Source of the DNA: Pithys albifrons albifrons
Taxonomy: Eukaryota > Chordata > Aves > Passeriformes > Thamnophilidae
Reading direction: 5' to 3'
NCBI RefSeq assembly: GCF_047495875.1
Contig: NC_092465.1
Location: 12,904,660-12,968,659, forward strand
Length of the DNA: 64,000 nucleotides
A program made the position numbers and the translations under genes. Each line of letters opens with the position of its first letter. The first letter of the stretch is position 1. Of the stretch, positions 48,501-59,625 are shown piece after piece. The notes under the pieces were generated by a model. That model made no database searches. It was not told the origin of the DNA and saw nothing but the letters and a program-made list of their open reading frames with translations.

Positions 48501-51500
48501 CATGCATCTCTACAAAGGACCAAGAAATAAGATATCATAACCCTCTAAACTTTTTCAATGCCTGCAATTCCACTGGACCCAGCAATCACTTGAGATTCAG
48601 TAATTCTCAAGAAAACAACTGTCACTGCCAGGGGTTTGTACACAATTGTTTTCTGCATTAGAAAACAGTTATTGTAAGCAGATCCACCCCCTCTCCCCAC
48701 ACTGAAGGTGTTCACAGGTCAGCAGTAACTATCGTGATTGAAGTTGCTGTTGCAACAATGTTCCTCAAATTCAAGCATGAGATAATAAAAAGCATCTGTA
48801 TTACCTTGTATATAACAAAACTACAGTCCTCCTTTTCATTTTAAAAACACTTCACCCTCAGCAGGTCAAGGTACAAGGTAAAATGAAACTATCACTAAGC
48901 CACTGACAGACACCACTGAACTGCAGGTTCCCAGTGTTGTACTTGGGTAGCTACATCACATGTTTCTTCCAAATCTGTTCAGTACCTGGCAGCAGCATCC
49001 TGAATATTAGAATTCTTGACACCTGTCACGTTGTCATCTTTTACAACCTAAGAGGAAGAAATGAACAGAAACATACAATCCTGATACACGTTTCCATCTT
49101 GTGTCTGTTCTGAGATTCACAGTAGAGCTGAGTGTCTCTGTCCCAGCACAAAAATGTGCTGTTCATCTACAGCTCAGAGACTTAAAACATCAATTCTGTA
49201 TGAAAACTTCAGTGCAGAAATAAAAATAATTCATCAAGATAGCCAAATAAAATACTATTATTTGCTAACGAATTCACTACAACATGCAAAAAACACAGTC
49301 TCAGTCACAGAGGCATGGAATAATTGCTTTGTTAGAAGGCAACCTTTGGAGGTTATTTGGCTCAATAAGCACTCAAATCAGGGCTTGTTCAGGCTCTTCT
49401 CCAGTTACTTGTTGAGTATCACCAGGGATGGAGATTCCTCCTTGGGCAACAGTTCCAGTACAGGACCACTATCACTGTGAAGAAAGGCTGAACACCAATC
49501 TGACTCTGCCTTGGACAAGGCTCCTGGAACACCCTTACTGAAAGGCACCTTCTCCAACATCAGGCAATTGAAGAGAAATATATGAGAGCATCACAGCCCT
49601 ACTCATTTGAGTATTTACCTTGTGCCCTGCTTCTGCCTGGGCCTTCAGGATATTGCTTTTGAGATCCGCTGGCAGCCACTTCGTTGCTACAATTGGGCTC
49701 TCAATCGCATTGTTAAGACATTTATCTGTCAACTTCACCACTTCGTCCTAGACAGGAAAAGATCTTTATTAGAAGCAGTTCCTACATGAAAATGTCTGGG
49801 CTGAAGTTTATCAACATCTCTAAATAATAACAAGGCCCTGAGCAAAAGTCAGCAGATTTATACTGAAATGAAAAAGCAAATTTTTTCCTTGATTTTGCAA
49901 CTCAGTTTTAAAGTCACAGCAACACAAAGTAAAAAAAGCACAATGCTTAAATTTGGAGATGAAAAATGCTGTGCTAAACTGCAGCCTAGTTTACTGATAG
50001 GGGAGATCAATATTACAGCCATTATATATCATATCAGTGTAGCCTAAGTAAAAGTTGATAATTTATTCTCAAATGCAATTTGGGAAGATTTTTACTTTAA
50101 AATCCACTTACAAATTAGAACAACGGTTAATTACTGTGCTATTAGCTACTTCTCCCATCACTGATTATATCAAACTGGCAGCCAGATACATAGCGAAGAC
50201 AAATAAAAGTGAGATACCTTTCAGTACAGTATATTTCATTATGTGAATTGTATTTCTAAATTACAAAATGTTAATTAAGCATTTAATCTACTAATTGCTA
50301 TTTGATTAGCAGCAGAAGTTAATTAACTGACTGAAAACTAAATGTTATGACCTTCCTTCTCAGGGTATGACTCAGCAGGGGGAGACAGAGTCCTGCGTTC
50401 CTCACCATATGCCACTGTCTAGGCAGGCTCTTCCCTGGAGGCAAGTGCTGCATTTCTGCAGCACTCCCTGGAGCAGGAACAATCCTGCTGTGCTCCTACT
50501 TGCACCAGCTGCAGCATGTCCAGAAGGAATGAAGCCCATTGCATAGAGACAGAGGAGGGAAGGGAAAGTTTAAAAGAGGGCAATACCTGTCCCCCACAGC
50601 TTTCCATCCACCTTCAGCTTTTTTCATTCACTGGAAACACCTGTGAGACCTTGTCAGTATTTGGTCTTTAGAGAGGAGGAAAAGCATTTCCTTTCCTTGC
50701 CTTCCCCAAGAGGACCTTTCTTGAATATCCAAATAAGATCTTATGACGCTATTGAAAGGACAATCCATTTTAAATGAACTTCGCAAAATAGTCAAGGGTC
50801 ACTGTCAATGTATCAAGACCAACAACCAAGTGCTGCTAATGGCTATTGCTAACAGGTATCAAGAGATGTACATTCACCTAATTCATGAAGATGAAAGATT
50901 ATTAAACATTTAAGTATTTTTATTTTAGAAGTCTGGAATAATTGCAATCAAATTATTATTATTATTATTTGAACAGTCACAGTACCAAGCTGTGATAATC
51001 CTTAAATCCTTACACGGGACCTCACTGAAGTACTGTTTTGTTGTTTAACCTCCTCTCAGCTTCCTTCACCTGAACAACCAATTTAATTAGGTCACTCTAG
51101 TATATTAACAATTAGATTCCCTACTTTTGACTGTTACACAATATTTTAATGTAATTGTAAGTTTCATACCACTAAGGAAATATTTCCATCAATATTAGTG
51201 ATCCATTTTTCTCAATCCTTTCTATTTTGTGCTTGAAAAAACCACATAGCTAGAGGAAAAGCACCCAGCACCTGATGAAGCCTCAAGATGTCTAAATGAC
51301 AAGACATTTCAGTTGTTCACATGCAACAAGAAAGCTGCTGGAGTTTGTCATTATTCTAGCTTGTTACGAATGCTTGTTGTTTCCATGGACTATACCAACT
51401 GTATTCTTCAATCAAAATACGGAGCTAGACAGTGATGTAGAAACGGAAGGAAAGATTGAAGGCAGCAGCAAGCCATGTGATCCCAATCCTTTCTGCTTTT

Positions 51501-54500
51501 GAGCAGTGTCCCTGGTGCCACTGAAAATGACTTTGTTCAGGAAGATGGAGTCTAATACAGGCATGTTTTGGAGCAACTTCTATGCATTTACACATCACAA
51601 CAAATTAAAAAAAACTAAACCCTTGCGTCCTTGCATTTCTGACTCTGGAGCAGACTTTGAACATGGGCAAACAGGGTGAACTTTATTGTTCGTTTCACTT
51701 CAGAAGCTGATGAAAGCAGAGCATTGGTGTATACAGAACTATTTGCTCTCTTTTGTCAGATCTGGTCACTGCCTTAGTGAAAGCTGGGAAAGGACAAAGT
51801 TGCATTCTTTCATCCCAACCAATTTTGGCAGTGAGCAGCAGTGAAGAATGAAGCCATTCATTCCCTCCTAGTTCTCATTCTGGAAAGATTTCTCTTTTTC
51901 TCTAGAAGAACAGAGATAGCTAGACAAATATTTTCCTAACAATCAATCAAGATTGATTGATTGCAAGTACAGAACTACATAAAGATGACTGTCACAGCCT
52001 ATCTCTGAACCCTGGTGGAAAACAGTTGAAGATTTTTAATTAAGAAGGCAGAAATGAGTTCAGGGCACAGCTCTGCCTTCATAAGCAGAAAGATAATGCT
52101 TTCCTCCAATGTGTTTTACCAAACCTCTTACGTTCTGTAACTGTTTTTACACAGGTAATTATCTTATGCACTGGTAAACTTTAAGGGAGATGCTGAAATT
52201 TGCGATCACACACTTTTGGAGAGAATACTGCATTCTTCTGAAGTAACAGCAAGCTCCAGGATCTAAGCTTATTACAAGGCTTTAGTGGATATTTTGGAGT
52301 CCCATGCAGTTCAGTCTGAAGAGGATACCACAAACACCTCTTTCACTAATAGATTAAGAACAAAAGTAAGTGCAGGAGAAAAGCTAATAGGTACATTTTG
52401 TAACAAACATCGTATGTGAAAATTAGTATTTTTCTTAAAGCAGCCTTCGAAGGCAGAAACCAAAGTGTTTTTAATAGTTATTCTTCGGTCAATCTTTTCA
52501 CGACTTGTTTCCAAACCATTAACCTTCCTCTCTCTCTGAAGAGTTTGCTCACTTGGTGCTACTCCATGTTTGCAATTTGAAACACAGAGAATTTAAAGCA
52601 TGTGAAGACTATCTAATCTATGTCTATCTGTTTTAAACAACCACTCTCAAATGACCTCTCGGTCAGCTATATCATAGGCTGAAAAGTTTTATTCAATCTT
52701 TTCTGTCCTAGAAAAAACCAATGATGATCTACCCTTACATTTTCTTAATGCAAATTTGCACTTCCTTCTTGAAAGCTGAAATCTCTTTTACCCAGTGAAA
52801 GGCCCATATTGGCAGAGTGCTGATCCACACATCATGTAATTCTCTGTTATGCAAATGCTCCTGCTCTCTAATCAGGTTACTACTACCCCAGTATCTGTAA
52901 CCTCTAAAGTTACTCAGCACCTCATATGACAGCAGCTGGATAACTGTGTCCATTCTGTATGGCAGCTGTTTGTTAGATTAGCTCATTACAGGCATATTAG
53001 CTTGCTTATTATATATCAGCCACAATTTAAAAAACACTGAGACACTTTTGCTCCTTTCCTTCCAATTAACAAATTAACCAATTTTCCCATCTCTGTCTGA
53101 ACTAAAGCAGAACTCAACAGGCCAAAATGTTCTGAAATAAACTGAGTTTATTTGCTTTAGTTTATGCAGAAGCAGTGTTTCAGCATAACAGGACCTACAG
53201 GCTACTGACTAATCTTCTTACAGACCTGGTAATCTTTGTAATGCACTCACCAGAGAGGTGCACAAGGCATCCCTGACAGCAGTCCTTAAAGGGGACATAA
53301 GCAGAAGAGCCTGCAGCACCACCCACAGCAGCCTTCCCTAACACTGAGGCAGAGAACAAAAGCTTAGGAATGGGCTTTAGCTCACACACACACACACACA
53401 CAGCTAAACACCAGTCCTGGCACCTGGTTCCTTTAACTACTGAGGGTGCAAGAAAAATCACAGCTGTTAGATAAATCCTCAGGCTTCCTTGGAAGGGAGG
53501 GTAGCCTAAACAGAGATAACAGTGTCAGGTGTTTTATTCTCTCTGTTTGCCCAAAATGTGATAAAGCATCTAAAGATTTAACATCAGGGAAAGAAGAGTA
53601 AGAGAACTCTAATTTCCACATTTTTTAAAGCTCATTAAAAAAACAGAAGAATATATTGTATGGGTGCAGTTGTCTGCTAACCAGTAAATCTATCACAGTT
53701 CACTGCTCTTGTAAGGGAGGATCCTGTCCTCTCTATCCCTTCTAGCAATATTGCTTATTTTCACTATGGCTCTGGCATTTCTTTGACCCTTTCCATGAAC
53801 CTATTTAACTCACTATTTACCAACTTAAAAACAAGCTGAAACCCTAAAGAAACTCAACACCTTAACAAAAAGTTCAAAACAAAGGCAGCAAAAGAAATTT
53901 TGGGTTCCATTCTGTTGGCTTTGTTTGTTCACTCAAACATTCAACAATTCCTGGAAGCAAGGGAGGACAGAGTAAGGCTGGGGAGGGAAGAGCAAACAGG
54001 AGGGGGAGAGAAGGGAGGCCTCACTCTGTTCAGGGCAGTGAAGCTTGTACTTTGGCTCAGAAGCCTGAGCAGTCTGACTTGCTCAGAAGGATCTGAGAGC
54101 ATTTAATCAAATCACATCACTCTTCTCTATGTAAACAGAGAGAGCACTAACACTTGAGAGTGCAGGTACAAACTGGTTACTTAACAGGAGGGACGGATTA
54201 TCAGCAAACTTGACTCAAAACAACACCGAGAAAAAACCTCCTGGGAAGGTTACCCGAGGCAACTGAAAAATGCCAGGAAAGCAGCTCACCCCTTCAAAAA
54301 GAGGGTGGACTACATACCACCACACAGGTAGATAAAGACAACTGAGAAACATTTTAAGCATTTATGGCTTTTACTCCCATTGATTTTAGAAAATTTCACC
54401 AGGCTGCAGTCTGCAAACATGCACCCCTGCCCCTCATCCTTATCTCACTGCCCTGTCACACACAGGTTTATATATAATTAAGCATTCACATTTCCTTTAC

Positions 54501-55367
54501 TATCTCCCAGTATTACTCACTTATATTCTTAAAAATTTTGCAAACAGACCAAGGCAAGTGGAAGACTCTTCAGAATGACCTGAACAAAACTCGGAGGCTG
54601 TGCCAGGGGGAATGAAGCCCAAGTACCTGTATGTTTATGTTTACGTTGGGACGCTCAGCTGGTGCTGGGCTGCTGCCCTCCACCTCCAGCTGCTTCAGTT
54701 TTAGAAATGTGTCTTCAAATGCTGAAAAAGACAGAAAAGAGATAATTTTCCTAATGTTACTGTGGAGTTATTTGACTCATAACTTGCATTCTTTCTGAAT
54801 ATTATTTAGATGGGTTTGAAGCTGTGCAGAACAGCACAGGGATGGGAGAATTCACTTGCTTAAGCTTCAGTGCAGGTTTCAGTCCTACAGACTGTGTGTA
54901 CCTCGTCACAGTACTCTGCACTCCCACGAGTTCATTTACCCAGTCATCCTCACAGTGAATGAGCAAGCACAAGGAGTTAATTGCTTTCATGATTGCACTT
55001 CACTGTATTTGTGGCTAAAGTCAGATCCAACAAAGATCTGAGTTTTCCCTTGTACCTCTATCCTTGTAAATAAGCTGCTTTGTTGCCCCAGTGGTGGGTA
55101 AACAGCTTGCATTTTTGTAAGGAAACAATCTCATAGCAACCTAATTATTTAATTCTGACCCTACACACCATAATACAGAAAAATCTGTAAATTTGCTTAC
55201 GATCAGAGTCTGCTTTTTCAGCAGCAGTTTCCTTCATGCCAGGGTGAGGGCAACCAACAGCCTCTTCTGAATCTCCTGTTGCCAAGGCAACAACTGGACG
55301 GCTTACGGCATCATCAACACAAGTTTCTGGCAGCTCTGTGCTGTCCAGCAAATCAACAAGAGGGGTG
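42362..55367 (-). CDS. unidentified multi-exon gene, C-terminal 373 aa (5' part not found)
   Basis: Eleven exons, in transcript order: 55367-55201, 54721-54627, 53310-53251, 49747-49619, 49047-48986, 48319-48242, 47685-47592, 46651-46574, 45307-45177, 43795-43774 and 42568-42362 (stop TGA). All have GT-AG sites and join in one frame: 1122 nt after the first base, exactly 374 codons. No known domain is recognised. Visible traits are an acidic Ser/Pro-rich composition, TPLVDLLD near the visible start, DPFEDTF across the first junction (contains DPF and FxDxF, both adaptor-ear binding motifs), an amphipathic helix-like LRTAVRDALCTSLDEVVKLT stretch, WLPADLKSNILKAQAEAG, ENLIDFTE, and a basic RGRRKKK tail. 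The pattern suits a cytosolic or nuclear scaffold, but the function is unknown. The start codon lies upstream of 55.4 kb, probably partly outside the window. Exon skipping cannot be excluded. Confidence 0.8.
42569..43773 (-). other. last intron of the minus-strand gene
   Basis: No repeat was recognised. A CpG-containing patch at 43270-43420 is slightly GC-rich. The alternative extension of the micro-exon frame (to 43738) falls at its start. Confidence 0.5.
43774..43795 (-). CDS. minus-strand gene micro-exon j (22 nt)
   Basis: Encodes S-AATEDTT between a near-ideal acceptor (TTTTTTTCTCCTCCTAG) and a near-ideal donor (ACA/GTAAGA). It converts phase 2 to phase 0, exactly what the last exon needs. 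If the donor is not used, the frame runs 11 more residues to a TAG at 43738, giving an alternative C-terminus. Confidence 0.75.
44281..44475 (-). mobile_element. CR1 3'-end fragment, reverse orientation, relatively young
   Basis: Plus-strand text 'aatcatagaatcacagaaca' is the reverse complement of the CR1 terminal ATTCTATGATTCTATGA-like repeats. It is followed by 'ttggaagggacccacaagga', 'tcatcatgtccaactcctgg' and 'gcaaaggacactccaacaat'. It is the least decayed CR1 copy in the window, lying in an intron of the minus-strand gene and in the same orientation as that gene. Confidence 0.95.
44535..44985. repeat. minisatellite, units of about 27-31 bp, about 15 copies
   Basis: The plus strand repeats a motif close to GGATCCCCCATACAGAGGGA followed by CACACACAA, with unit lengths varying around 29 bp and frequent small indels. 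The unit has no stops in several frames, so long spurious open frames exist on both strands (minus 44237-44974, 44469-44921; plus 44672-44989). It lies directly next to a CR1 end, within the 45177-43795 intron. Confidence 0.93.
45177..45307 (-). CDS. minus-strand gene exon i
   Basis: 131 nt encoding TGLISNGPLGNDFALSMRSV, KGSTETLLSTALPPSQQ and ASEVLA plus two bases. Acceptor TTCTCCCCCATTCAG, donor GCCAG/GTAAGG. Confidence 0.85.
46075..46094. repeat. 20-bp T run
   Basis: Uninterrupted T on the plus strand (A in the sense of the minus-strand gene), in an intron. No retroposed gene is recognised next to it. Confidence 0.95.
46199..46240. repeat. compound AT/AC microsatellite
   Basis: (AT)n, (AC)5 and (AT)n-GT-ATACACA follow one another. 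It is an intronic simple repeat, likely variable in length. Confidence 0.9.
46574..46651 (-). CDS. minus-strand gene exon h
   Basis: 78 nt, phase 0, encoding STPDDQDVSLTSRTENLIDF plus TEATPR. Acceptor TTATTCCATAG, donor CCTCGG/GTAAAT. ENLIDFTE resembles clathrin/adaptor-type LID motifs, though this is only suggestive. Confidence 0.83.
47592..47685 (-). CDS. minus-strand gene exon g
   Basis: 94 nt encoding P-NTLNEDNAASSHEDLL, then IPANLAPAEEAAVSK. Acceptor TCTCTTTCCAG, donor TCAAAG/GTATCA. The frame stays open past the donor to 47379, but only the donor at 47592 connects in phase to the next exon. Confidence 0.8.
48242..48319 (-). CDS. minus-strand gene exon f
   Basis: 78 nt encoding S-PPAASPVFQDPREPL-KAIPASNTFV. 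The acceptor was chosen at CACAGCATAG because only that one keeps both the upstream phase 2 and the downstream frame. Nearby AGs upstream break the frame. Donor TTCC/GTAAGT is strong. Confidence 0.72.
48986..49047 (-). CDS. minus-strand gene exon e
   Basis: 62 nt encoding VVKDDNVTGVKNSNIQDAAA and two bases. The other two frames contain stops, so the frame is fixed. Acceptor TTCCTCTTAG, donor GCCAG/GTACTG. Confidence 0.8.
49330..49560 (-). mobile_element. old CR1 3'-region fragment, reverse orientation
   Basis: Plus-strand blocks 'gttcaggctcttctccagtt', 'caccagggatggagattcct', 'ccttgggcaacagttccagt' and 'ccactatcactgtgaagaaa' are the reverse complement of the CR1 3' part. It ends about 60 bp from exon d of the minus-strand gene, in its downstream intron. 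Confidence 0.85.
49619..49747 (-). CDS. minus-strand gene exon d
   Basis: 129 nt, 43 codons, phase 0. It encodes DEVVKLTDKCLNNAIESPIV and then WLPADLKSNILKAQAEAGHK. Acceptor TTTTCCTGTCTAG, donor ACAAG/GTAAAT. This is the most protein-like exon of the gene. Confidence 0.88.
49748..53250 (-). other. large intron between exons c and d
   Basis: About 3.5 kb and AT-rich. A 9-bp-arm inverted repeat lies at 51940-51959. An exon-like stretch ending at a GTATTG donor near 50586 was considered but has no consistent phase. No repeats other than the (ATT)6 were recognised. Confidence 0.5.
50952..50969. repeat. (ATT)6 microsatellite
   Basis: Six ATT units in the large intron between exons c and d. Confidence 0.9.
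53251..53310 (-). CDS. minus-strand gene exon c
   Basis: 60 nt, phase 0 in and out, encoding 20 residues (ALLLMSPLRTAVRDALCTSL) that run smoothly into the helical DEVVKLTDKCLNN of the next exon. Acceptor GGTGCTGCAG is weak in pyrimidines; donor CTCTCTG/GTGAGT is strong. A (TG)10 tract in the transcript lies about 70 nt upstream of the acceptor. Confidence 0.65.
53383..53402. repeat. (CA)10 microsatellite
   Basis: Ten CA units on the plus strand are (TG)10 in the sense of the minus-strand gene, roughly 72 nt upstream of the acceptor of exon c. Confidence 0.95.
54627..54721 (-). CDS. minus-strand gene exon b
   Basis: 95 nt. The split codon restores P in DSDPFEDTF, followed by LKLKQLEVEGSSPAPAERP and NVNINIQ. 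Acceptor TCTTTTTCAG, donor CAG/GTACTT. Leaves phase 0. Confidence 0.85.
55201..55367 (-). CDS. minus-strand gene exon a (first supported)
   Basis: 167 nt, entered with two bases from an upstream exon. It encodes TPLVDLLDSTELPETCVDDA and continues to EEAVGCPHPG and AEKADSD. Acceptor CTGCCCTTGCAG, donor GATC/GTAAGC. The leucine-rich acidic start resembles a short interaction motif. Confidence 0.82.
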
Positions 55368-56357
55368 CTGCAAGGGCAGAAAGATAGGCAGAGATAGGCA
55401 GAATCATGTTACCACTCTTCCTGTGACAAGAAAAACCTTTAACACATGCAATCTCTTCTTTCATGCTGTCTTCTGCTAACCCAACACATTCTGTAAAAAC
55501 TGTTTGAGGTAACTAGGTATTGGCTCTCAGTGAGCTAAAAAACATGAAAAAGGGAACATTTCATGTCTGCATAAGTGAATTCATAACAGAAAAGGTCCAT
55601 GTTGCCTGCTGTGTCATCATGTAGCAGTGGAAAAAGTGAAGAGAGAAGAAGGGAAGTTTCTATCCATTAAATACACTTTTGGAAACAAACATTTGAAGTT
55701 TTTCTAACACAATCAAGACAATCTTCTAGGACTTTTACAGAAGAACAAGAAAAATTAGGGGGAGGGAAGTAAAAAAGCTGTTTGTGCAGCACTTCACACC
55801 TGCAAGCAGAACAGAGGGTAGAAGGGTGCGCTGCACAGGTCTGCACTGACACTGTCAGGCATATGTATAACTAGTTCCAGTTTTGGTAACTTAGGCAGAG
55901 ACGTGAATGAAACCTCAGTAGTCACAATATTTTAAGTGAACGACAGCATGTACACTCTGTACCCTGCCAGGATCCCTTGTTTCACCTCCTTTGCCTTCTG
56001 ATGGAAATGTCTCCATTATATTTTGCCCTACGAGCTGTACTATCAATAAACAAATAAAAACAATTATAAAAAGAAAAATTATATTACGATGTTTATGTTA
56101 TGCAAGCATTCAGGAATCTCATACTTGGAATCTCTTTCAAGTTTGGGAACAGCTAAAGCTCTCCTAACAGCAAACCAACAAGCACAGGAAGAACAACTGC
56201 TGCAGAGCAATTACCTTACCTACAATTTGGCTCCAATATTGGTTTAAGAAGAAAAATTATCACTTTTGAAAGTCCCATCCCAAATATGAGAAGCATGATA
56301 CTAAGCCAGTGTCCACCACAACAGAACTTACTCTTCAGCACAGGCAAGAGACGCTTC

Positions 56358-59085
56358 CTACTGAACAGTTTAGACCAATTTCTCCCTTACCACTACCAGT
56401 TTAATGCTCATGCCTCTCTCCAGCCCCTGGAATCAGTGCCCTGTTGTCACCAGAGGCTCCAGGAAAAAAACCCCCTCCCAGCTCAAGCACACAAAAGAAT
56501 CCTTCCAATGTTAAATATATACCTCTGAAACAGATTACAGGATACCACCGTTTTACTGCTAATAATGTACGAATCATCTTAAGACAATTAATTGCTGTGA
56601 GGCAAACTGAGGTCACTTGCTTGATTCTCTTAAGGCAGTGGAATAGAAAGCTACTAGCAAAGCAAATAATAGGAAACTTTTCAACCTACTCTGCAGCCTC
56701 TCTGTACCACTCACATGACAAGCAGCAGATAGTCTTGTAAAGGGTGGATGATGGATACAGAGACTTTCAATTGTTAGAAGTAACAGGAATAGATGCTCTT
56801 CCAGCTAAGGCAACAAAAGAGGTGAGACTGTATCCCAAACCTTACTATCAGAGGATGCTGATGCATTAAGAGTGAAAACATTTTCTAATCTTCATATGAA
56901 GACAGCAATTTTCTTCCTATTTTCTGAAAGCTTTTTGTAAATAGTGCCTCAATTGTTTAATATGGTAATTCAGATTTTGCCTGCAGCACAGAGAGGTGCT
57001 GACACCATGGTGTGTTGAAGAAACTTGGCCTAAATTCCCATGAACCTCACATCAGAAAGGTGATGTAGAACACCAGTAACACTTTGTGTTTAAATCTTCT
57101 AATTAATTGCTTAGCATTGTAGCACAATGGAGGGAAAATGAGTAAAAAATGACATTTACCTTAGTTAGAAAATTGCTAGGATAATTACACTTTTCCTCCC
57201 TATGACAACTGCACTATTTACTAGACAGACAAGAGAGTTGATTCAAAAACTTGCCTGCTACAGATAACTGCAGTCTTAAAATGTGACAACATATTCAAAT
57301 GGCACATTCAGTATCCACTGTGCTCCAAAAGCTTCATACTGCTTACACTGAAGGTGACCAAAGTTTGCAAAAAAACTTATTGGCATTTGTGCCATGGAAT
57401 GGAGAACTGGCTGAGGTAGCAAGGACAACCAGGGTGGGACCCAGCAGCTTCTCCCCTGCCTCATGGCAGGACCTCAGTGAAACTCAATGAATTTTATGTG
57501 GACTCAAGGAAGCCAAGATTCAAGTATGAATTGATCCCATCTTGCCTTCAGACCCAGCACAACACCTGCTCAGCCACCCTGAGACAGGCAGTCAACAAGA
57601 GGAGAGTCATACCAGGGAGACCATCAGGCCCTGGAGTTTGCAGGCAGAAAAGACAAGTCCTCCGAACAGCATTAAATCATTTGAGGACATCCAGACTCTT
57701 CAAACTCTTCAGTGCACCTGCAGGAAGACTACCATGCAGGCTTCATAAACAGCCAAACTATGGAAATAAAAAGCACAAGATACTACTTGAATTACTGCGC
57801 AGAATTTCTGACATCTCATGCAAAACCACTAATGAACTGTCCCACCAATCATAAGGGAAATACCCAAAGGCCTCCTAGTAAAAGTAGGACTTCTACAACA
57901 GTCAGTTGGTCATACTCACAAATTAAAAGCCCATTAGCTTTGTACCTTCCTATAATTCCCCACAAAGGGATATTTTGATATTTGAATAGTAGTAAGTGCC
58001 AGGGTTTGAGTGTTCAGAATCAACTTCTACCGGCAGATTTTAGGAAATACTCTGAGGGAAATGCTGATAAAAGATACCAGGAGTTCAAGCCCATATAAAT
58101 AATTGTGAATACAGGATAATGAAGGGTTGTAAGTTAATAGAAAGGTTTGTCAACCCAGTAATGAATCATACACAAGTCATACATGCTCAGGGATTTCACA
58201 CAATTAAGGGAGTAGCTATTGGATTATCTCTTTGTTTCTCCTGACAAATATATTGATATTAGTATGTACCACACAGCATTCAATGTATAATGTGACTGAG
58301 AAAGCTGCCAGTTACAAGTGGTGTGGGTTTTAATTCCTTAGTTGAGGAGCAAAACAACACTTCATCCTAGTTTGTGAAATAGAATCTTCAAAATACAGTA
58401 ACTGAGTCTGGTACAAAAGAGGTAATTCTCTTGCAAACAATCTAATTTCAGACATTTCAAAAATCCTGAGGATGTAAGATCCTACAAACAGAGACAACAC
58501 ATATTCTGTTTCTAATTGAGCAAGTCCCAAATTCCAACATTTCTGCTGTCTCCCATTTGTTTGAAGATAATTCCAAATACTAACATAGCATAATATATGC
58601 AAAAGTCAACAACTACAGGAGAGGATAGAAAACACCCTTGGAAAAGGTGCTGCTGCAGAACCTTCAGGGATATTAAGCACAGCAAAAAAAATGCCACCAC
58701 CATACTGTGCTTCCTCCTTGCAATTCCTAGAGCACACGACCTGTCCCTGTAAAAATGCAGCTTGATGCTGTTGGTATCAGTGTGGTTCAATTTCTCTGTC
58801 TGCTACTGACTGCTGTCACTCATCCTAATGATACCAGGATAGTAATTTTCCTTAAGTCAATGAAGTCACACCAAAATAAGCCCAGTACAGAAAAAAAAAT
58901 TGAGCCTCAGGATGTGTGGAAGATTCAAAGCATATCAACACATACCACACTGAAACTATTCAATCCTAAAGGCAGACGGATTTCAGGCAACCAGGACTGC
59001 TACCCCCTTCCTAAATCTGTCATGCAAAAGACCTACTACAAAAACCTTAAACACAGCCCTAATTCCTGAACTCACAGTTAATTCC
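56358..59085. other. non-coding DNA, probable upstream intron of the minus-strand gene
   Basis: No exon is supported with confidence. Candidate last-upstream exons of the minus-strand gene ending at donors near 56332 and 56220 are discussed in the findings. The rest is unique AT-rich sequence. Confidence 0.4.
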
Positions 59086-59089
59086 AGAG

Positions 59090-59625
59090 CAGTCCACGAC
59101 CGTCAGGAGGGTCACCAGCCCTCTGCTCAGCACTGGTGAGACATCCAGAGGGCTGTGCCCAGCTCTGGGCTTCCCAGAACAAGAGAGAGGGAGTGCAGCA
59201 AAGGGGCACAAGGAAAACAAAGGGGCTGGAGCACCTGACATAGGAGGAGAGGCTGAGAGAGCTGGAATTGCTCAGCCTGGGGAAGGGAAAGCTCAGGAGG
59301 ATCTCACCAATGGTTATAAAAACCTGACAGAGAGAGTAAAGACAACAGTCAGACTCTTCTCCAAGGGAACCCAAAGAAATAACAAGAGGCAATGGGCACA
59401 ATGTGAAATAGAGGAAATTCCACTTACATGAAAGAAACCCCCCAATTTTAATTCCTATGAGGTTGGTGAAACAGGTCTCTCATAGAGCGTCTGAAGCTTC
59501 CATCCCTGTAGATACTCAAAACGTGGCTGGCATGGTCCTGAGCAACCTGCTCCACTCAAGCCGGCTCTTAGCATGGGGGTGGACTAAATCATCTCCAGCT
59601 CAACTGTTCTTTAATTCCTTGACAG
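59090..59625 (+). mobile_element. CR1 3'-end fragment, forward orientation
   Basis: Plus-strand landmarks run in order: 'cactggtgagacatccagag', 'gggctgtgcccagctctggg', 'ggagcacctgacataggagg', 'agaggctgagagagctggaa', 'ctgctccactcaagccggct' and 'gggggtggactaaatcatct'. These match the final third of CR1 ORF2 and the beginning of the 3'UTR. It has indels and stops and is not active. Confidence 0.93.

Noticed and set aside
50580..50620. Exon-like stretch (LKVDGKLWGT) ending at a GTATTG donor on the minus strand
   Set aside because: Its length does not fit the phase 0 to phase 0 gap between exons c and d, and the acceptor is poor.
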